Assembly: GCA_005518185.1 (NCBI GenBank)
Contig: RKSN01000001.1
Location: 434,501-498,500, forward strand
DNA: 64,000 bases
Direction: 5' to 3'
Source of the DNA: Chakrabartia godavariana
GTDB lineage: Bacteria > Pseudomonadota > Alphaproteobacteria > Sphingomonadales > Sphingomonadaceae
Part shown: in pieces, positions 18,784 through 29,063 of the stretch
How positions within the stretch are numbered: the first letter of the stretch is position 1
How the letters are laid out: each line of letters starts with the position of its first letter
Notes under the pieces: generated by a model
Seen by the model: the letters and a program-made list of their open reading frames with translations, nothing else
The model's database searches: none
What the model was told of the DNA's origin: nothing
Made by a program: the position numbers and the translations under genes

Positions 18784-19715
18784 GGCTGGGCGTAGTGATC
18801 CAGCCGTTCCAGAAAGGCGATCGGGTCCTTGCGCGTCACCAGTGCGTCGGCGGGCGTGTTGAGCCAGTCCCATGCCCGCGTCAGCAGGAAGCGCAGGCAG
18901 GCCCCCCGCGCGAGGATGTTGAAGGCCGCCCGCTCGTCCGCCGTCCGGCCGAACCGCGCGTCATAACCGTCGACCAGCGCGTCGCCGATGTCGGCCATGT
19001 AGCGATTGTCCTGATCGAAGCTCCACGACACATGCGTCACGGCCAGATCCCAGGCCCGGATCTCGGTGCAGGCAAAATAGAAGTCGATGACGGCACAGAC
19101 CTCATCGCCCGCCATCAGGACATTGTCGGGGAAAAGGTCGGCATGGATCACGCTCTTGTCGAGCCCGGTCGGCCAGTGGCTGCTCAGATACGCGCATTCC
19201 GCCGCCACCCGGTCCTTGAGACCGGGGCGGATGGCGTCCAGATCATCGCCGCAGCGCGCGGCAAGGTCGAGCCAGCCGTCAAGGCCGAGCGTATTGGGCC
19301 GCTCCAGCGGGAAATCCCGCAGCGCATCGTGCAGCTGCCCGAGCGCGCGCCCGGTGGCGCGGGCCTGCCCGGGGGTCGGGTGCGAGACGCTGAGACCCGG
19401 CATGAATTCCATCATCGCCATCGACTTGCCCCGGTGGCGGATCGTGGCGCTGCCATCCGCGGTCTTGAGCGCGGCCGGCACCGGGCAGCCCTTGGCCACC
19501 AGATGGTCGATCATCGCCATGAAGAACGGCAGGTCGTTGGTGTCGACGCGCTTTTCATAGACGGTGAATATGAAGCGGCCCTTGGTCGTTTCGACCAGAT
19601 AGTTGCTGTTCTCGACGCCCTCGGCGATGCCCTTGGCCGACGTCAGGTCGCCTGCGCCAAACGCGCGGACCAGTTCGGCCATCTCCTCGGCCGGAATATG
19701 CGTGTAGACCGCCAT
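18780..19715 (-). CDS. thrB: homoserine kinase (APH-fold type)
   Basis: A 311-residue ThrB of the aminoglycoside-phosphotransferase-like type used by many proteobacteria, starting [20 protein letters not shown]. The catalytic loop is [12 protein letters not shown] and the metal-binding segment [17 protein letters not shown]. It phosphorylates homoserine in threonine synthesis. It follows ispH by 8 bp and overlaps rnhA by ATGA. Confidence 0.95.
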   Translation of the reverse strand: MAVYTHIPAEEMAELVRAFGAGDLTSAKGIAEGVENSNYLVETTKGRFIFTVYEKRVDTNDLPFFMAMIDHLVAKGCPVPAALKTADGSATIRHRGKSMAMMEFMPGLSVSHPTPGQARATGRALGQLHDALRDFPLERPNTLGLDGWLDLAARCGDDLDAIRPGLKDRVAAECAYLSSHWPTGLDKSVIHADLFPDNVLMAGDEVCAVIDFYFACTEIRAWDLAVTHVSWSFDQDNRYMADIGDALVDGYDARFGRTADERAAFNILARGACLRFLLTRAWDWLNTPADALVTRKDPIAFLERLDHYAQP

Positions 19716-19723
19716 GGACCCGC

Positions 19724-20671
19724 TTAGTCCACAAGCTCGCGCGGGAGCTTGAAGACCATGTTCTCGGTGGCTGTCTTCACTTCCTCTTCCTCGACATGGA
19801 AGCGCTGGCCGAGCGTCTCGACGATCTCACGGACGAGGACTTCGGGGGCAGAAGCGCCCGCCGTCAGCCCGAGGCGGGCAGGCTGGCCGAGCCAGTCAAA
19901 GTCGATGTCCGCGCCGCGCTGCACGAGCATGGCAGGCACGCCCATCCGTTCGCCGACTTCGGCAAGGCGCAGCGAGTTGGAGGAATTGGGCGCGCCGATC
20001 ACGATCAGCTTTTCGACGTCCCTGCAGATCGCCTTCACGGCATCCTGACGGTTCGACGTCGCATAGCAGATATCATCGCCGCGCGGGCCGACGATGCCGG
20101 GGAAGCGGGCTTTGAGCGCGGCAATGATGTCGGCGGTGTCGTCGACGGACAGTGTCGTCTGGGTGAGAAAGCCAAGGGCGCTGTCATCGAGATCGGGCAG
20201 GGTGGCCACATCGCCAACGGTTTCGATCAGCGTCATGTTCCCGTCGGGCACCTGACCGAAGGTTCCGATCACTTCGGGATGCCCGGCATGGCCGATGAAG
20301 AGGATGTGCTTGCCCTGATCGACTAGGCGCTCCACCTGGCGGTGCACCTTGGAGACGAGCGGGCAGGTCGCATCGAGCCAGTCCAGGCCCCGTTCCTCGG
20401 CGCGCGCGGGGACGACCTTCGGCACGCCATGCGCCGAAAAGATGACGGGCACGCCATCGGGCACCTCATCCAGTTCTTCGACGAAGACGGCACCCTTGGC
20501 GCGCAGGCTTTCCACCACGAACTTGTTGTGGACGATCTCATGGCGCACATAGACTGGCGCGCCGTACTTCTCGATCGCCTTTTCCACGATCACGATTGCG
20601 CGGTCGACGCCCGCACAAAAGCCCCGCGGGGCGGCGATCATCAGCTTCAGGGTCGGTTTGGTCTCGCTCAT
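19724..20671 (-). CDS. ispH: 4-hydroxy-3-methylbut-2-enyl diphosphate reductase
   Basis: A 315-residue IspH/LytB with the three iron-sulfur cysteine contexts [23 protein letters not shown] and [12 protein letters not shown]. It carries out the last step of the MEP isoprenoid pathway, giving IPP and DMAPP. ATG 20671 is chosen; an in-frame extension of 20 codons has no family similarity. It is the first gene of ispH-thrB-rnhA, and divergent from the lipoprotein gene at 20756 across 84 bp. Confidence 0.96.
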   Translation of the reverse strand: MSETKPTLKLMIAAPRGFCAGVDRAIVIVEKAIEKYGAPVYVRHEIVHNKFVVESLRAKGAVFVEELDEVPDGVPVIFSAHGVPKVVPARAEERGLDWLDATCPLVSKVHRQVERLVDQGKHILFIGHAGHPEVIGTFGQVPDGNMTLIETVGDVATLPDLDDSALGFLTQTTLSVDDTADIIAALKARFPGIVGPRGDDICYATSNRQDAVKAICRDVEKLIVIGAPNSSNSLRLAEVGERMGVPAMLVQRGADIDFDWLGQPARLGLTAGASAPEVLVREIVETLGQRFHVEEEEVKTATENMVFKLPRELVD

Positions 20672-20755
20672 CTTGCCGCAGCCCCTACGCGATTGCTTGC
20701 AGGCGGGAAAGCGGGTTCCTATACGGGCCATCCTTAATCTTCGGGGAAACCGCTT

Positions 20756-21400
20756 GTGACGTTCCGTAAATCGATCCTGTTGTCCGGTCTTGCCGCTCTT
20801 TCCCTTGTCGGCTGCGCCAAGGACGGCGACTTCGATTCGAGCGGTGGCATTGCCGTGACCCGTTCGTCCTGCCCCGCTGTCGCCGTGCCGGTGTACACCG
20901 GGGACGTGACGACCTTTGATCCCGCGACCAGCCGGGATGCGGCGGCGATCGATATCGTTGCGACGATCACCAATGTGCGGTCGACCTGCGGTGAACAGGG
21001 CGAGGACATTGTCGCCAATGCGACCTTCGACGTGATCGCGACGCGTCGCGCCGCCGCCGGCGCCCGTCAGGTCGAGCTGCCCTATTTCGTGTCGGTTGTT
21101 CAGGGCGGTCGCGCCGTCGTCTCCAAGCGGACCAACCGCGTGGTTCTGAACTTTGCCGATGGCCAGACGCGCGCCACGGCCCGCGGCACGGCCGCCGGGT
21201 TCATCAACCGCGCGGCGGCCACCCTGCCGCCTGAAATCCTTGAACGACTGACCCGCAAGCGCAAGGCCGGGGACCTGGATGCGGCGGTTGACCCGCTGTC
21301 CGTCCCCGAAGTCCGCGCCGCCGTCCAGCGCGCGAGCTTTGAACTGCTCGTCGGTTTCCAGCTGACCGACGCCCAGCTGCAGTACAACGCCACCCGCTGA
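20756..21400 (+). CDS. putative lipoprotein, function unknown
   Basis: A 214-residue protein with a GTG start, a lipoprotein signal [13 protein letters not shown] (Cys at about residue 20) and a beta-rich body with two further cysteines. I do not recognise a named family; similar proteins are annotated as hypothetical in sphingomonads. The stop overlaps the next gene start (TGATG), so it is probably co-translated with the MOSC protein. Confidence 0.75.
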   Translation: MTFRKSILLSGLAALSLVGCAKDGDFDSSGGIAVTRSSCPAVAVPVYTGDVTTFDPATSRDAAAIDIVATITNVRSTCGEQGEDIVANATFDVIATRRAAAGARQVELPYFVSVVQGGRAVVSKRTNRVVLNFADGQTRATARGTAAGFINRAAATLPPEILERLTRKRKAGDLDAAVDPLSVPEVRAAVQRASFELLVGFQLTDAQLQYNATR

Positions 21401-22044
21401 TGGGCGTTTCGGTCCGGGCCCTGCTTTCCGGACGGGTCCGGCCGTTGTCGCGCGGCGAAAACAGCGCCATTTCCAAGGCCCCGCACAGTGGCCGGGTCCG
21501 CATCACGCGTCTCGGCATCGTCGGGGACGCGCAGGCGGATACGGTCCATCATGGCGGGCCCGACAAGGCGCTGCACCATTATCCGTTCGACCATTATGCG
21601 CGGTGGCGGCAGGAGTCGGATCATGTCGATCTGAACGCTGTCGGCACGTTTGGAGAGAATGTCTCGACGCTCGGCCTTGCCGAAGACGATGTCTGCATCG
21701 GCGACCGTTTCCGGTTCGGGTCGGTGCTGGTCGAGGTGAGCCAGGCACGCAAGCCGTGCTGGAAGCAGGGGGACCGGCTCGACTGGACCGCGCTTCCCAA
21801 GCTGATGGTCACGGAAGGCCGCTCCGGCTGGTATTACCGCGTGATTGAAGAGGGGGAGGCCGAAGCCGGCGATACCCTCACCCTCGTTGAACGCCCGCTG
21901 CCCGACTGGAGCGTCCGCCGGGTGTTCGACCTGATCGTTGCGGGCAAGCCCAGGGGCGACAAAGCCGCCTTTCGCGCGCTTGCGGACATGGATGTCCTGT
22001 TCGACGGCTGGCGAAAAATCGCGGCGGAGCGGCTGCGCGATTGA
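21400..22044 (+). CDS. MOSC domain protein (YiiM-like)
   Basis: A 214-residue MOSC protein. The motifs [29 protein letters not shown] and the key cysteine in [14 protein letters not shown] match YiiM-type proteins. These bind molybdenum cofactor and are linked to reduction of N-hydroxylated compounds. A C-terminal DUF-like extension ([13 protein letters not shown]) is also typical. It lies directly upstream of the glycine riboswitch but is probably not under its control. Confidence 0.88.
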   Translation: MGVSVRALLSGRVRPLSRGENSAISKAPHSGRVRITRLGIVGDAQADTVHHGGPDKALHHYPFDHYARWRQESDHVDLNAVGTFGENVSTLGLAEDDVCIGDRFRFGSVLVEVSQARKPCWKQGDRLDWTALPKLMVTEGRSGWYYRVIEEGEAEAGDTLTLVERPLPDWSVRRVFDLIVAGKPRGDKAAFRALADMDVLFDGWRKIAAERLRD

Positions 22045-22084
22045 CTCCGGGGGGACGACCGGCCATTTGAGTCGCGTCGCTGAC

Positions 22085-22272
22085 AGCGCGGGAGAGAGGT
22101 CCGTTTGACGGGCCCGCCGAAGGAGCAACCGCCCCGGAATCTCTCAGGCAAAAGGACCGCGCCGACACATGTGACGCTCTGGAAAGTGTTCCGGCAATTG
22201 CCGGGGCCGCCGAAGGGGTAACTCCGGTTTCGCATCGGAGGAAAGCTCTCAGGTTCCCGTGACAGAGGGGGT
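22085..22272 (+). promoter_or_regulatory. tandem glycine riboswitch
   Basis: Two glycine aptamers in series. The first has GGGAGAGAGG, CGCCGAAGGAGCAA and AATCTCTCAGGCAAAAGGAC. The second has GCTCTGGAAAG, GCCGCCGAAGGGGTAACTCC and AAAGCTCTCAGG followed by GACAGAGGGGG. The repeated GCCGAAGG-rCAA/TAA and CTCTCAGG blocks are the class hallmark. It ends a few bases before gcvT and is expected to switch the glycine-cleavage operon on when glycine is high. The final AGAGGGGG just before ATG 22276 could be the ribosome-binding site it sequesters. Confidence 0.95.
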
Positions 22273-22275
22273 CTG

Positions 22276-23469
22276 ATGCATCGCCAAGAGGCAACGCATC
22301 GGTCACTCGAACACGCGGAGCCGACTTTAGTGAGCGACACAAACGAAATCGATATCGACGCGCCGGACGAGCCCTTGGCTCTTCCGCTGGATGGCTGGCA
22401 TCGCGCACGCGGCGCCCGCATGGTGCCGTTCGCCGGATACCAGATGCCGATCCAGTATGAGGGGATCATGGCCGAGCATCTATGGACCCGCGAGAGCGCC
22501 GGTCTGTTCGATGTCTCGCACATGGGCCAGCTCATCCTGTCAGGCGAAGGCGTTGAGGCCGCGCTCGAGAAGATGGTGCCGGGCGACATTGCTGCTCTGG
22601 CCGAGGGCAAGCAGCGCTATTCGCTCCTGCTCGCCGAAGATGGCGGCATCCTCGATGATCTGATGATCACCCGCGCGCCGATGGGGCTCTACGTCGTCGT
22701 CAATGGGGCTGTGAAGTGGGACGACATTGCCCATCTGCGCGAATATCTGCCCGACGAAATCACCATCTCGCATCTTGAGGACCGCGCGCTGCTGGCGCTG
22801 CAGGGGCCGAAGGCGGTCGATGCGCTCAAGCGCGTGGTGCCCGGCGTGGACCGGCTGTTCTTCATGGAGGCGAGTTCCTTCCTCTGGGGTCTGGAGCCGC
22901 TGTGGATCAGCCGTTCGGGCTATACCGGCGAGGACGGGTTCGAAATCTCGCTGCCCGCTGAACATGCCGCCGAATTCGCCGACCTGCTCTGCAAAGAGCC
23001 GGAGGTGAAGCCCATCGGTCTGGGTGCGCGCGACTCGCTGCGGCTGGAGGCGGGCCTGCCGCTGTACGGGCATGATCTCGACCCCGCGACCGACCCGGTG
23101 GAAGGCGATCTGTCCTTCGCGATCTCCAAGCGCCGCCGCGCCGAAGGTGGCTTTCCGAGTGCGGACCGCATCCTGAAGGCGCTGGCGGGAGGCGCTGCCC
23201 GCAAGCGCGTCGGCCTGTCGGTCGAAGGCAAGATGCCCGTCCGTGAGGGCGCGCTGCTCTTTGCCGGGGCCGATGTCGTCGGCGAAGTGACGTCGGGCGG
23301 CTTCGCGCCGACCGTCAACGCCCCCATCGCCATGGGCTATGTTGCCACCGCCCACGCCGCCGTCGGCACCACCCTGGAGGCTGAAGTCCGCGGGAAGCGC
23401 GTGGCCGTCAGCGTGACGGCGCTTCCCTTCGTTCCCCATCGTTATCATCGCAAAGGAGCTGCCCAATGA
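22276..23469 (+). CDS. gcvT: glycine cleavage system T protein (aminomethyltransferase)
   Basis: A 397-residue GcvT with blocks [43 protein letters not shown] and [17 protein letters not shown]. It transfers the aminomethyl carbon to tetrahydrofolate and releases ammonia. ATG 22276 is preceded by AGAGGGGGTCTG. An in-frame GTG at 22330 would give a 379-residue protein closer to the family core and is a real alternative. It is the first gene after the glycine riboswitch, and its end overlaps gcvH by ATGA. Confidence 0.96.
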   Translation: MHRQEATHRSLEHAEPTLVSDTNEIDIDAPDEPLALPLDGWHRARGARMVPFAGYQMPIQYEGIMAEHLWTRESAGLFDVSHMGQLILSGEGVEAALEKMVPGDIAALAEGKQRYSLLLAEDGGILDDLMITRAPMGLYVVVNGAVKWDDIAHLREYLPDEITISHLEDRALLALQGPKAVDALKRVVPGVDRLFFMEASSFLWGLEPLWISRSGYTGEDGFEISLPAEHAAEFADLLCKEPEVKPIGLGARDSLRLEAGLPLYGHDLDPATDPVEGDLSFAISKRRRAEGGFPSADRILKALAGGAARKRVGLSVEGKMPVREGALLFAGADVVGEVTSGGFAPTVNAPIAMGYVATAHAAVGTTLEAEVRGKRVAVSVTALPFVPHRYHRKGAAQ

Positions 23470-23837
23470 CCCGTTATTTCACCGACGAGCATGAATGGAT
23501 CGATGTCGACGGCAGCACAGCCACGGTCGGCATCACCGATTATGCGCAGGGCCAGCTCGGCGACATCGTGTTCGTTGAAACCCCGGAAGCCGGCAAGAAG
23601 CTCACCAAGGGCGGTGATGCCGCCGTCGTGGAATCGGTGAAGGCCGCGTCCGACGTCTATGCGCCTGTTTCCGGCACCGTGACCGAGGGCAACCCCGCGC
23701 TCGCGGATGACCCCGCCCTCGTCAACTCGGACCCGGAAGGCGAAGGGTGGTTCTTCAAGCTGACGCTCGACGATCCGTCGCAGCTCGACGGCCTGATGGA
23801 CGCGGATGCCTACAAGGCGTTCGTCGCGGGTCTCTGA
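23466..23837 (+). CDS. gcvH: glycine cleavage system H protein
   Basis: A 123-residue lipoyl carrier with the lipoylation motif [14 protein letters not shown] (Lys at about residue 59) and the typical start [14 protein letters not shown]. It shuttles the methylamine intermediate from the P to the T protein. It overlaps gcvT by 4 bp; gcvPA follows after 28 bp with GGAG before its start. Confidence 0.97.
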   Translation: MTRYFTDEHEWIDVDGSTATVGITDYAQGQLGDIVFVETPEAGKKLTKGGDAAVVESVKAASDVYAPVSGTVTEGNPALADDPALVNSDPEGEGWFFKLTLDDPSQLDGLMDADAYKAFVAGL

Positions 23838-23865
23838 TCCGAACTGCAATCTGGAGACACATCCG

Positions 23866-25224
23866 ATGCGTTACCTCCCTTTGACCGACACCGACCGGCA
23901 GGCGATGCTGGCGACGATCGGCGCCAATTCGATTGATGACCTGTTCGTCGATGTCCCCGCCGAAGCGCGGTTGCCCGGCCCGATTGCGGGTCTGCCCAGC
24001 CATGCGAGCGAAATGGCCGTTGAACGCCATTTCTCCGCCCTTGCCCGCAAGAACATGGCGGCGAGCCATCATCCGTTCTTTTTGGGGGCGGGGGCATACA
24101 AGCACCATGTCCCCGCGACGGTGGACCATATCATCCAGCGCGGGGAGTTCCTGACCGCCTACACGCCCTATCAGCCCGAAATCGCGCAGGGCACGCTGCA
24201 GATGCTGTTCGAGTTCCAGACACAGGTCGCGCGCCTGTTCGGCTGTGACGTGGCGAATGCATCGATGTATGACGGCTCGACCGCCTGCTGGGAGGCAATC
24301 TCCATGGCGGGCCGCGTGACCAAGCGGAAGAAGGCGGTGCTCTCGTCGGGCCTTCATCCGCATTATGTCAGCGTCGCCAAGACGATGGCGCATTTTACGG
24401 GCGATGTGCTCGATACGGCGCTGCCAAGCATGTCGGCGGCAACTGATGCGGACCGTCTGCTGGCCGCGATTGATGACGCGACGAGCTGCGTCGTCGTGCA
24501 GTATCCCGACATATTGGGTCGCATCGCGGACCTGAGCGAGATTGCCGCCAAGGCGCACGCCCATGGCGCGCTCTTGATCGCGGTCGTGACCGAGCCGGTG
24601 GCGCTCGGCGCGATCCGCGCGCCGGGTGAGATGGGCGCGGACATCGTCGTTGGCGAAGGCCAGTCGATCGGCGTCGGCCTCCAGTTTGGCGGGCCCTATG
24701 TCGGGCTGTTCGCCTGCAAGGAGAAGTTCGTCCGCCAGATGCCGGGACGCCTGTGTGGCGAGACGGTCGATGCGACCGGCAAGCGCGGCTTCGTGCTGAC
24801 GCTCTCGACGCGGGAACAGCATATCCGCCGCGAGAAGGCGACATCGAACATCTGCACCAATGCGGGGCTCTGTGCGCTGGCGTTCAGTATCCACATGACC
24901 CTGCTCGGGGAAAAGGGCCTGCGCGATCTGGCGGCCCTCAACCACGCCAACGCCGTGCGCGCCGCCGAGCGTCTGAGCGCAGTGCCGGGGGCTGAACTGG
25001 TCAATGACAGCTTTTTCAATGAGTTCACGTTGAAACTGTCCAAACCCGCCCGACCGGTGGTTCATGCGTTGGCGGAGCAGGGCGTTCTCGGTGGGGTGTC
25101 CCTCGGACGCCTGTTCCCCGATGCCCCTAACCTCGAACATGGGCTCGTCGTTGCCGTCACCGAGATTGTGACGGAGGACGACATCGAAGCCCTTGCCGCA
25201 GCTCTCAAGGAGGCCCTGGCATGA
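23866..25224 (+). CDS. gcvPA: glycine dehydrogenase (decarboxylating) subunit 1
   Basis: A 452-residue N-terminal half of the split P protein: [51 protein letters not shown] and [13 protein letters not shown]. With GcvPB it decarboxylates glycine and loads the residue on H protein. ATG 23866 is chosen over an upstream in-frame start inside gcvH because GGAGA lies just before it. It overlaps gcvPB by ATGA. Confidence 0.97.
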   Translation: MRYLPLTDTDRQAMLATIGANSIDDLFVDVPAEARLPGPIAGLPSHASEMAVERHFSALARKNMAASHHPFFLGAGAYKHHVPATVDHIIQRGEFLTAYTPYQPEIAQGTLQMLFEFQTQVARLFGCDVANASMYDGSTACWEAISMAGRVTKRKKAVLSSGLHPHYVSVAKTMAHFTGDVLDTALPSMSAATDADRLLAAIDDATSCVVVQYPDILGRIADLSEIAAKAHAHGALLIAVVTEPVALGAIRAPGEMGADIVVGEGQSIGVGLQFGGPYVGLFACKEKFVRQMPGRLCGETVDATGKRGFVLTLSTREQHIRREKATSNICTNAGLCALAFSIHMTLLGEKGLRDLAALNHANAVRAAERLSAVPGAELVNDSFFNEFTLKLSKPARPVVHALAEQGVLGGVSLGRLFPDAPNLEHGLVVAVTEIVTEDDIEALAAALKEALA

Positions 25225-26789
25225 CGATCAACCAGAGCGGATGGCGCCCTGAAATGGGCGCGAGCAACGACGAACCCGCCGCCACCTACACCGGTAACCG
25301 CGCGCTGATGCTGGAAGAAGCGCTGATCTTCGAGATTGGCGACACGACGACGACCGGCGTGGATATCGCCTCGGCCCCCAAGGTTGCCGCGCGGCTCGGC
25401 GGGCTGGAACGGCATCCGGCGCTCGGCCTGCCCGGCCTGTCGGAACCGGAGACCGTGCGCCACTATACCCGCCTCAGCCGACAGAATTACGCCATCGACT
25501 TGGGTCTCTTTCCGCTTGGCTCCTGCACGATGAAACACAATCCGCGCCTGAATGAGAAGGTCGCGCGGATGGCGGGCTTTGCCGATGTCCACCCGCTTCA
25601 GCCGCAGGAGACGGTGCAGGGTGCGCTCGCCGTTATTCAGGAACTGGCAGTGTGGCTCATCGAGCTGACCGGCATGTATGGTGTCGCGATGGCCCCCAAG
25701 GCCGGTGCGCATGGCGAACTATGCGGTATCCTGTGTATCAAGGCCGCACTGGAAGCACGGGGTGAGGATCGTCCCGTCATCCTCGTGCCCGAATCCGCCC
25801 ATGGCACCAACCCTGCAACGGCGGCCTTTGCGGGCTTCCGGGTCGAGAATATCCCTGCGACCGCCGAAGGGCGTGTCGATCTGGCGGCGCTCAAAGCGCG
25901 GCTCGGCCCGGATGTGGCGGGGGTGATGATCACCAACCCCAATACCTGCGGCCTGTTCGAGCGCGACATGAAGGCGATCTCCGACGCGGTCCATGCGGCG
26001 GGCGGCTATGTCTATTGTGATGGCGCGAACTTCAACGCGATTGTCGGGCGCGTCCGGCCGGGCGATCTCGGCATCGATGCGATGCACATCAACCTGCACA
26101 AGACTTTTTCAACCCCGCATGGCGGCGGCGGCCCCGGCTCCGGGCCGGTCGTGCTGTCGGAAGCGCTGGCACCATACGGGCCGATCCCGTTCGTCTCGCT
26201 GATGAAGGACGGCACCTACAAGCTGGTGGAAGAGGAAAGCGCAGCTGACCTTCATCCGCAGACCTTTGGCCGCATGGCGGCCTTCCATGGGCAGATGGGC
26301 ATGTTCACCCGCGCGCTTTCCTACATCCTCAGCCACGGCGCCGACGGCCTGCGGCAGGTGGCGGAGGATGCGGTGCTCAATGCCAACTACATCCTGCGCA
26401 GTCTGGAAGACGTGCTGGAGGCCCCGTTCGCAGCGTCCGGCCCGTGCATGCACGAAGCGCTCTTCTCCGACGACGGGCTGGCCGAGGGCTTCTCAACGCT
26501 GGACATTGCCAAGGGCCTGATCGACGAGGGCTTCCACCCGATGACGGTCTATTTCCCGCTCGTCGTCCATGGCGCGATGCTGGTGGAACCGACCGAGACC
26601 GAGTCCAAGGCAACGCTCGACCAGTTCATCGGCGCGCTGCGCTCGGTCGCCCGGCGCGCGCGGCAGGGGGATGCGGCGCTCAAGTCCGCGCCACATTTCG
26701 CGCCGCGACACAGGCTCGATGAAACCCTGGCCGCGCGCAAGCCAGTGCTTGTCTGGAAGGAGGCAGAGCTGGCACAAGCGGCGGAATGA
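25221..26789 (+). CDS. gcvPB: glycine dehydrogenase (decarboxylating) subunit 2
   Basis: A 522-residue PLP-binding half of the split P protein. The PLP lysine is in [20 protein letters not shown] (Lys at about residue 294), with [16 protein letters not shown] and [20 protein letters not shown] upstream. It catalyses the decarboxylation of glycine. It overlaps gcvPA at its start and the DUF938 methyltransferase at its end (ATGA each), so five cistrons from gcvT form one tightly packed operon. Confidence 0.97.
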   Translation: MTINQSGWRPEMGASNDEPAATYTGNRALMLEEALIFEIGDTTTTGVDIASAPKVAARLGGLERHPALGLPGLSEPETVRHYTRLSRQNYAIDLGLFPLGSCTMKHNPRLNEKVARMAGFADVHPLQPQETVQGALAVIQELAVWLIELTGMYGVAMAPKAGAHGELCGILCIKAALEARGEDRPVILVPESAHGTNPATAAFAGFRVENIPATAEGRVDLAALKARLGPDVAGVMITNPNTCGLFERDMKAISDAVHAAGGYVYCDGANFNAIVGRVRPGDLGIDAMHINLHKTFSTPHGGGGPGSGPVVLSEALAPYGPIPFVSLMKDGTYKLVEEESAADLHPQTFGRMAAFHGQMGMFTRALSYILSHGADGLRQVAEDAVLNANYILRSLEDVLEAPFAASGPCMHEALFSDDGLAEGFSTLDIAKGLIDEGFHPMTVYFPLVVHGAMLVEPTETESKATLDQFIGALRSVARRARQGDAALKSAPHFAPRHRLDETLAARKPVLVWKEAELAQAAE

Positions 26790-27421
26790 CCAAGCCCGAA
26801 CCTTTCCTGATCGACGCGGGGAGCGCGGAGAAGCGCCACGCCCCCGCAACCCTGCGCAACCGCGACGCGATTGCCGATGTGCTGGCGGGCATCTTGCCGC
26901 CCGCTGGCACCATCCTTGAAATCGCGAGCGGGACGGGCGAGCATATCGTCCATTTCGCGCAGCGTTTTCCGCATCTGGCGTGGCAGCCGACCGATTATTC
27001 GGACGCCGCATTGCCCTCGATCGCGGCGTGGGTGGCGGAGGCGGGCGTGCCCAATGTCCGCGCGCCGGTCCGGCTGGACGCGTCCGCGGACACGTGGCCG
27101 GTCGAGCGCGCCGATGCCATTTTGTGCATCAACATGATTCACATCTCCCCATGGTCCGCGACCGAAGGGCTGATCGCCGGGGCGGGGCGGCTGCTGCCGC
27201 CCGGCGCGCCGCTTTACCTTTATGGCCCGTTTGTCCGGTCGGCCGTGGACACAGCCCCCAGCAACCTCGCCTTTGACCAATCGCTGAAGGAGCGCGATCC
27301 GGCTTGGGGGCTGCGCGATCTGGCAGACCTGACGGCGCTCGCGACCGGACACGGGCTCGTCCTCGACAAGGTCATCGAGATGCCCGCCAACAACCTCTCG
27401 GTCGTCTTTCGGAGGCGCTGA
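26786..27421 (+). CDS. DUF938 SAM-dependent methyltransferase-like protein
   Basis: A 211-residue DUF938 protein with a class I methyltransferase fold: the glycine-rich SAM loop is ILEIASGTGEHIVHFAQ, followed by WQPTDYSDAA and ADAILCINMIHISPW. The biological substrate of this family is not known to me. The start is coupled to the gcvPB stop by ATGA, so it should be expressed with the glycine-cleavage genes under the riboswitch. A role linked to one-carbon flow is an inference from position only. Confidence 0.88.
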   Translation: MTKPEPFLIDAGSAEKRHAPATLRNRDAIADVLAGILPPAGTILEIASGTGEHIVHFAQRFPHLAWQPTDYSDAALPSIAAWVAEAGVPNVRAPVRLDASADTWPVERADAILCINMIHISPWSATEGLIAGAGRLLPPGAPLYLYGPFVRSAVDTAPSNLAFDQSLKERDPAWGLRDLADLTALATGHGLVLDKVIEMPANNLSVVFRRR

Positions 27422-27504
27422 CGCAAGTGGCAGCTTTACGTTGCGGTAAAGCCTCGCATATCCCTTCCCCATAATAAGACTCATTGTGAGAGAGGGGAGC
27501 CTTC

Positions 27505-29061
27505 ATGGCCGACGTTGCGGACCTGCTGACGTTTGACGAGTTTCTGTCCCATTGGGGGCGCGAACGGCCGGATCGGCTCGCCATGCGCGAGGAATACCGC
27601 TTCTGGAGCTATGCACAGCTGGAGGACCGGACGGCGCGGGTCGCGTCCTTCCTGCTTGGCGCGGGCCTCAAAAAGGGCGACCGCGTCTGCTGGATCGGCA
27701 AGAATTCGGATATCTATTTCACGCTGTTCTATGGCGCGGCCCGCATCGGCGTCGTGATGGCGCCGATTGGATGGCGTCTGGCGCCGCCGGAATGGGCGTA
27801 CATCGTCAATGATACCCATGCGCAGATCGTCTTCACCGGGCCTGGCTTTGAGGGGGCCGAGGAGGCACTCAAGGGCCATCTGACCAACAATCCCCGCTTC
27901 ATCGGAGAACAGGAGGCCCGCAAGCTCGTCGAGACGACCGCGCGTGTCGATTTCACCCCCGCCGGGCCGGACGATGCCGTGCTGCAGCTTTACACGTCAG
28001 GCACGACAGGCAATCCCAAGGGTGTCGAGCTGTCCAACCGAAACCTCTTTGCGCTGCGCAAGGGCACGCAGGATGCGGGACTTGCCTACACCCAATGGGA
28101 GGATGATGAGGTCGTCCTCGTCGCCATGCCGTGCGCGCATATCGGCGGCACGGGCCTCGGCGTCATGGCGCTGGCGAGCGGCCTTCCGGGCTATGTGCTG
28201 GCGGAGTTCACGCCGGACGGGCTGTTCGACGCCATCGAAACGGGGGGCGTCACGCGCTTCTTCATCGTGCCCGCCGCGCTCCACATCCTGTTGCAGCATC
28301 CGCGCTGCACCAAGGTCAATTACAGCCGCCTGAAATACATCCTTTACGGTGCTGCGCCCATTCCGCTCGAACTGCTGCGCGAATGCATCAAGACGTTCGG
28401 GTGCGAGTTCATCCAGAATTACGGGATGACCGAAACGACGGGCACCATCGTCATGCTGCCGCCCGAGGACCATGACCCCAATGGCAATCCGCGCATGCGC
28501 TCCGCCGGTAAGGCGCTGCCGGGCGTCGAGATCAAGATCGTCGATGCCGAGGGCAATTCGCTGCCTGTCGGCGCAGTCGGCGAGGTCGTCACGCGGTCGA
28601 GCAACAACATGCTCGGTTATTGGAACCTGCCTGACGCGACGAAGAAGACGCTGACCAATGACGGCTGGGTCCATACGGGCGATGCCGGATATATGGATGA
28701 GGACGGCTATCTCTTCATCCATGACCGCGTGAAGGACATGATCATTTCCGGCGGCGAAAACGTCTATCCGGCCGAAGTCGAAAGCGCGATCTATGGGCAT
28801 CCGTCGGTGCTGGAAGTGGCCGTGATCGGCGTGCCCGACGACAAATGGGGCGAGGCGGTGAAGGCCGTCTGCGTGCCCAAGCCCGGGACCACCATCGAGG
28901 CTGACGACGTGATCGCCTGGGCACGCGAACGCATCGCCGGGTTCAAGGTGCCCAAGTCGATCGACATCATCGAAGCCTTGCCGCGCAATGCGAGTGGCAA
29001 GATCCTCCGCAAAGATCTGCGCGCGCCCTATTGGGCGGGTCGCGACCGGCAGGTGAACTAG
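27505..29061 (+). CDS. acyl-CoA synthetase (AMP-dependent, fatty-acid--CoA ligase type)
   Basis: A 518-residue adenylate-forming enzyme with the P-loop motif LYTSGTTGNPKGVELSN, the A5 region NYGMTETTGTIVM, A7/A8 WVHTGDAGYMDEDGYLFI and DRVKDMIISGGENVYPAEVE, and the C-terminal catalytic lysine NASGKILRKDLR. It activates a carboxylic acid to its CoA thioester; chain length cannot be read. It is followed after 2 bp by an acyl-CoA dehydrogenase, suggesting a two-gene degradation unit. Confidence 0.92.
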   Translation: MADVADLLTFDEFLSHWGRERPDRLAMREEYRFWSYAQLEDRTARVASFLLGAGLKKGDRVCWIGKNSDIYFTLFYGAARIGVVMAPIGWRLAPPEWAYIVNDTHAQIVFTGPGFEGAEEALKGHLTNNPRFIGEQEARKLVETTARVDFTPAGPDDAVLQLYTSGTTGNPKGVELSNRNLFALRKGTQDAGLAYTQWEDDEVVLVAMPCAHIGGTGLGVMALASGLPGYVLAEFTPDGLFDAIETGGVTRFFIVPAALHILLQHPRCTKVNYSRLKYILYGAAPIPLELLRECIKTFGCEFIQNYGMTETTGTIVMLPPEDHDPNGNPRMRSAGKALPGVEIKIVDAEGNSLPVGAVGEVVTRSSNNMLGYWNLPDATKKTLTNDGWVHTGDAGYMDEDGYLFIHDRVKDMIISGGENVYPAEVESAIYGHPSVLEVAVIGVPDDKWGEAVKAVCVPKPGTTIEADDVIAWARERIAGFKVPKSIDIIEALPRNASGKILRKDLRAPYWAGRDRQVN

Positions 29062-29063
29062 CC

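Noticed and set aside
23755-25140. A 461-codon open frame on the - strand opposite gcvPA
   Set aside because: Antisense shadow of a well-conserved gene, with no recognisable motifs.
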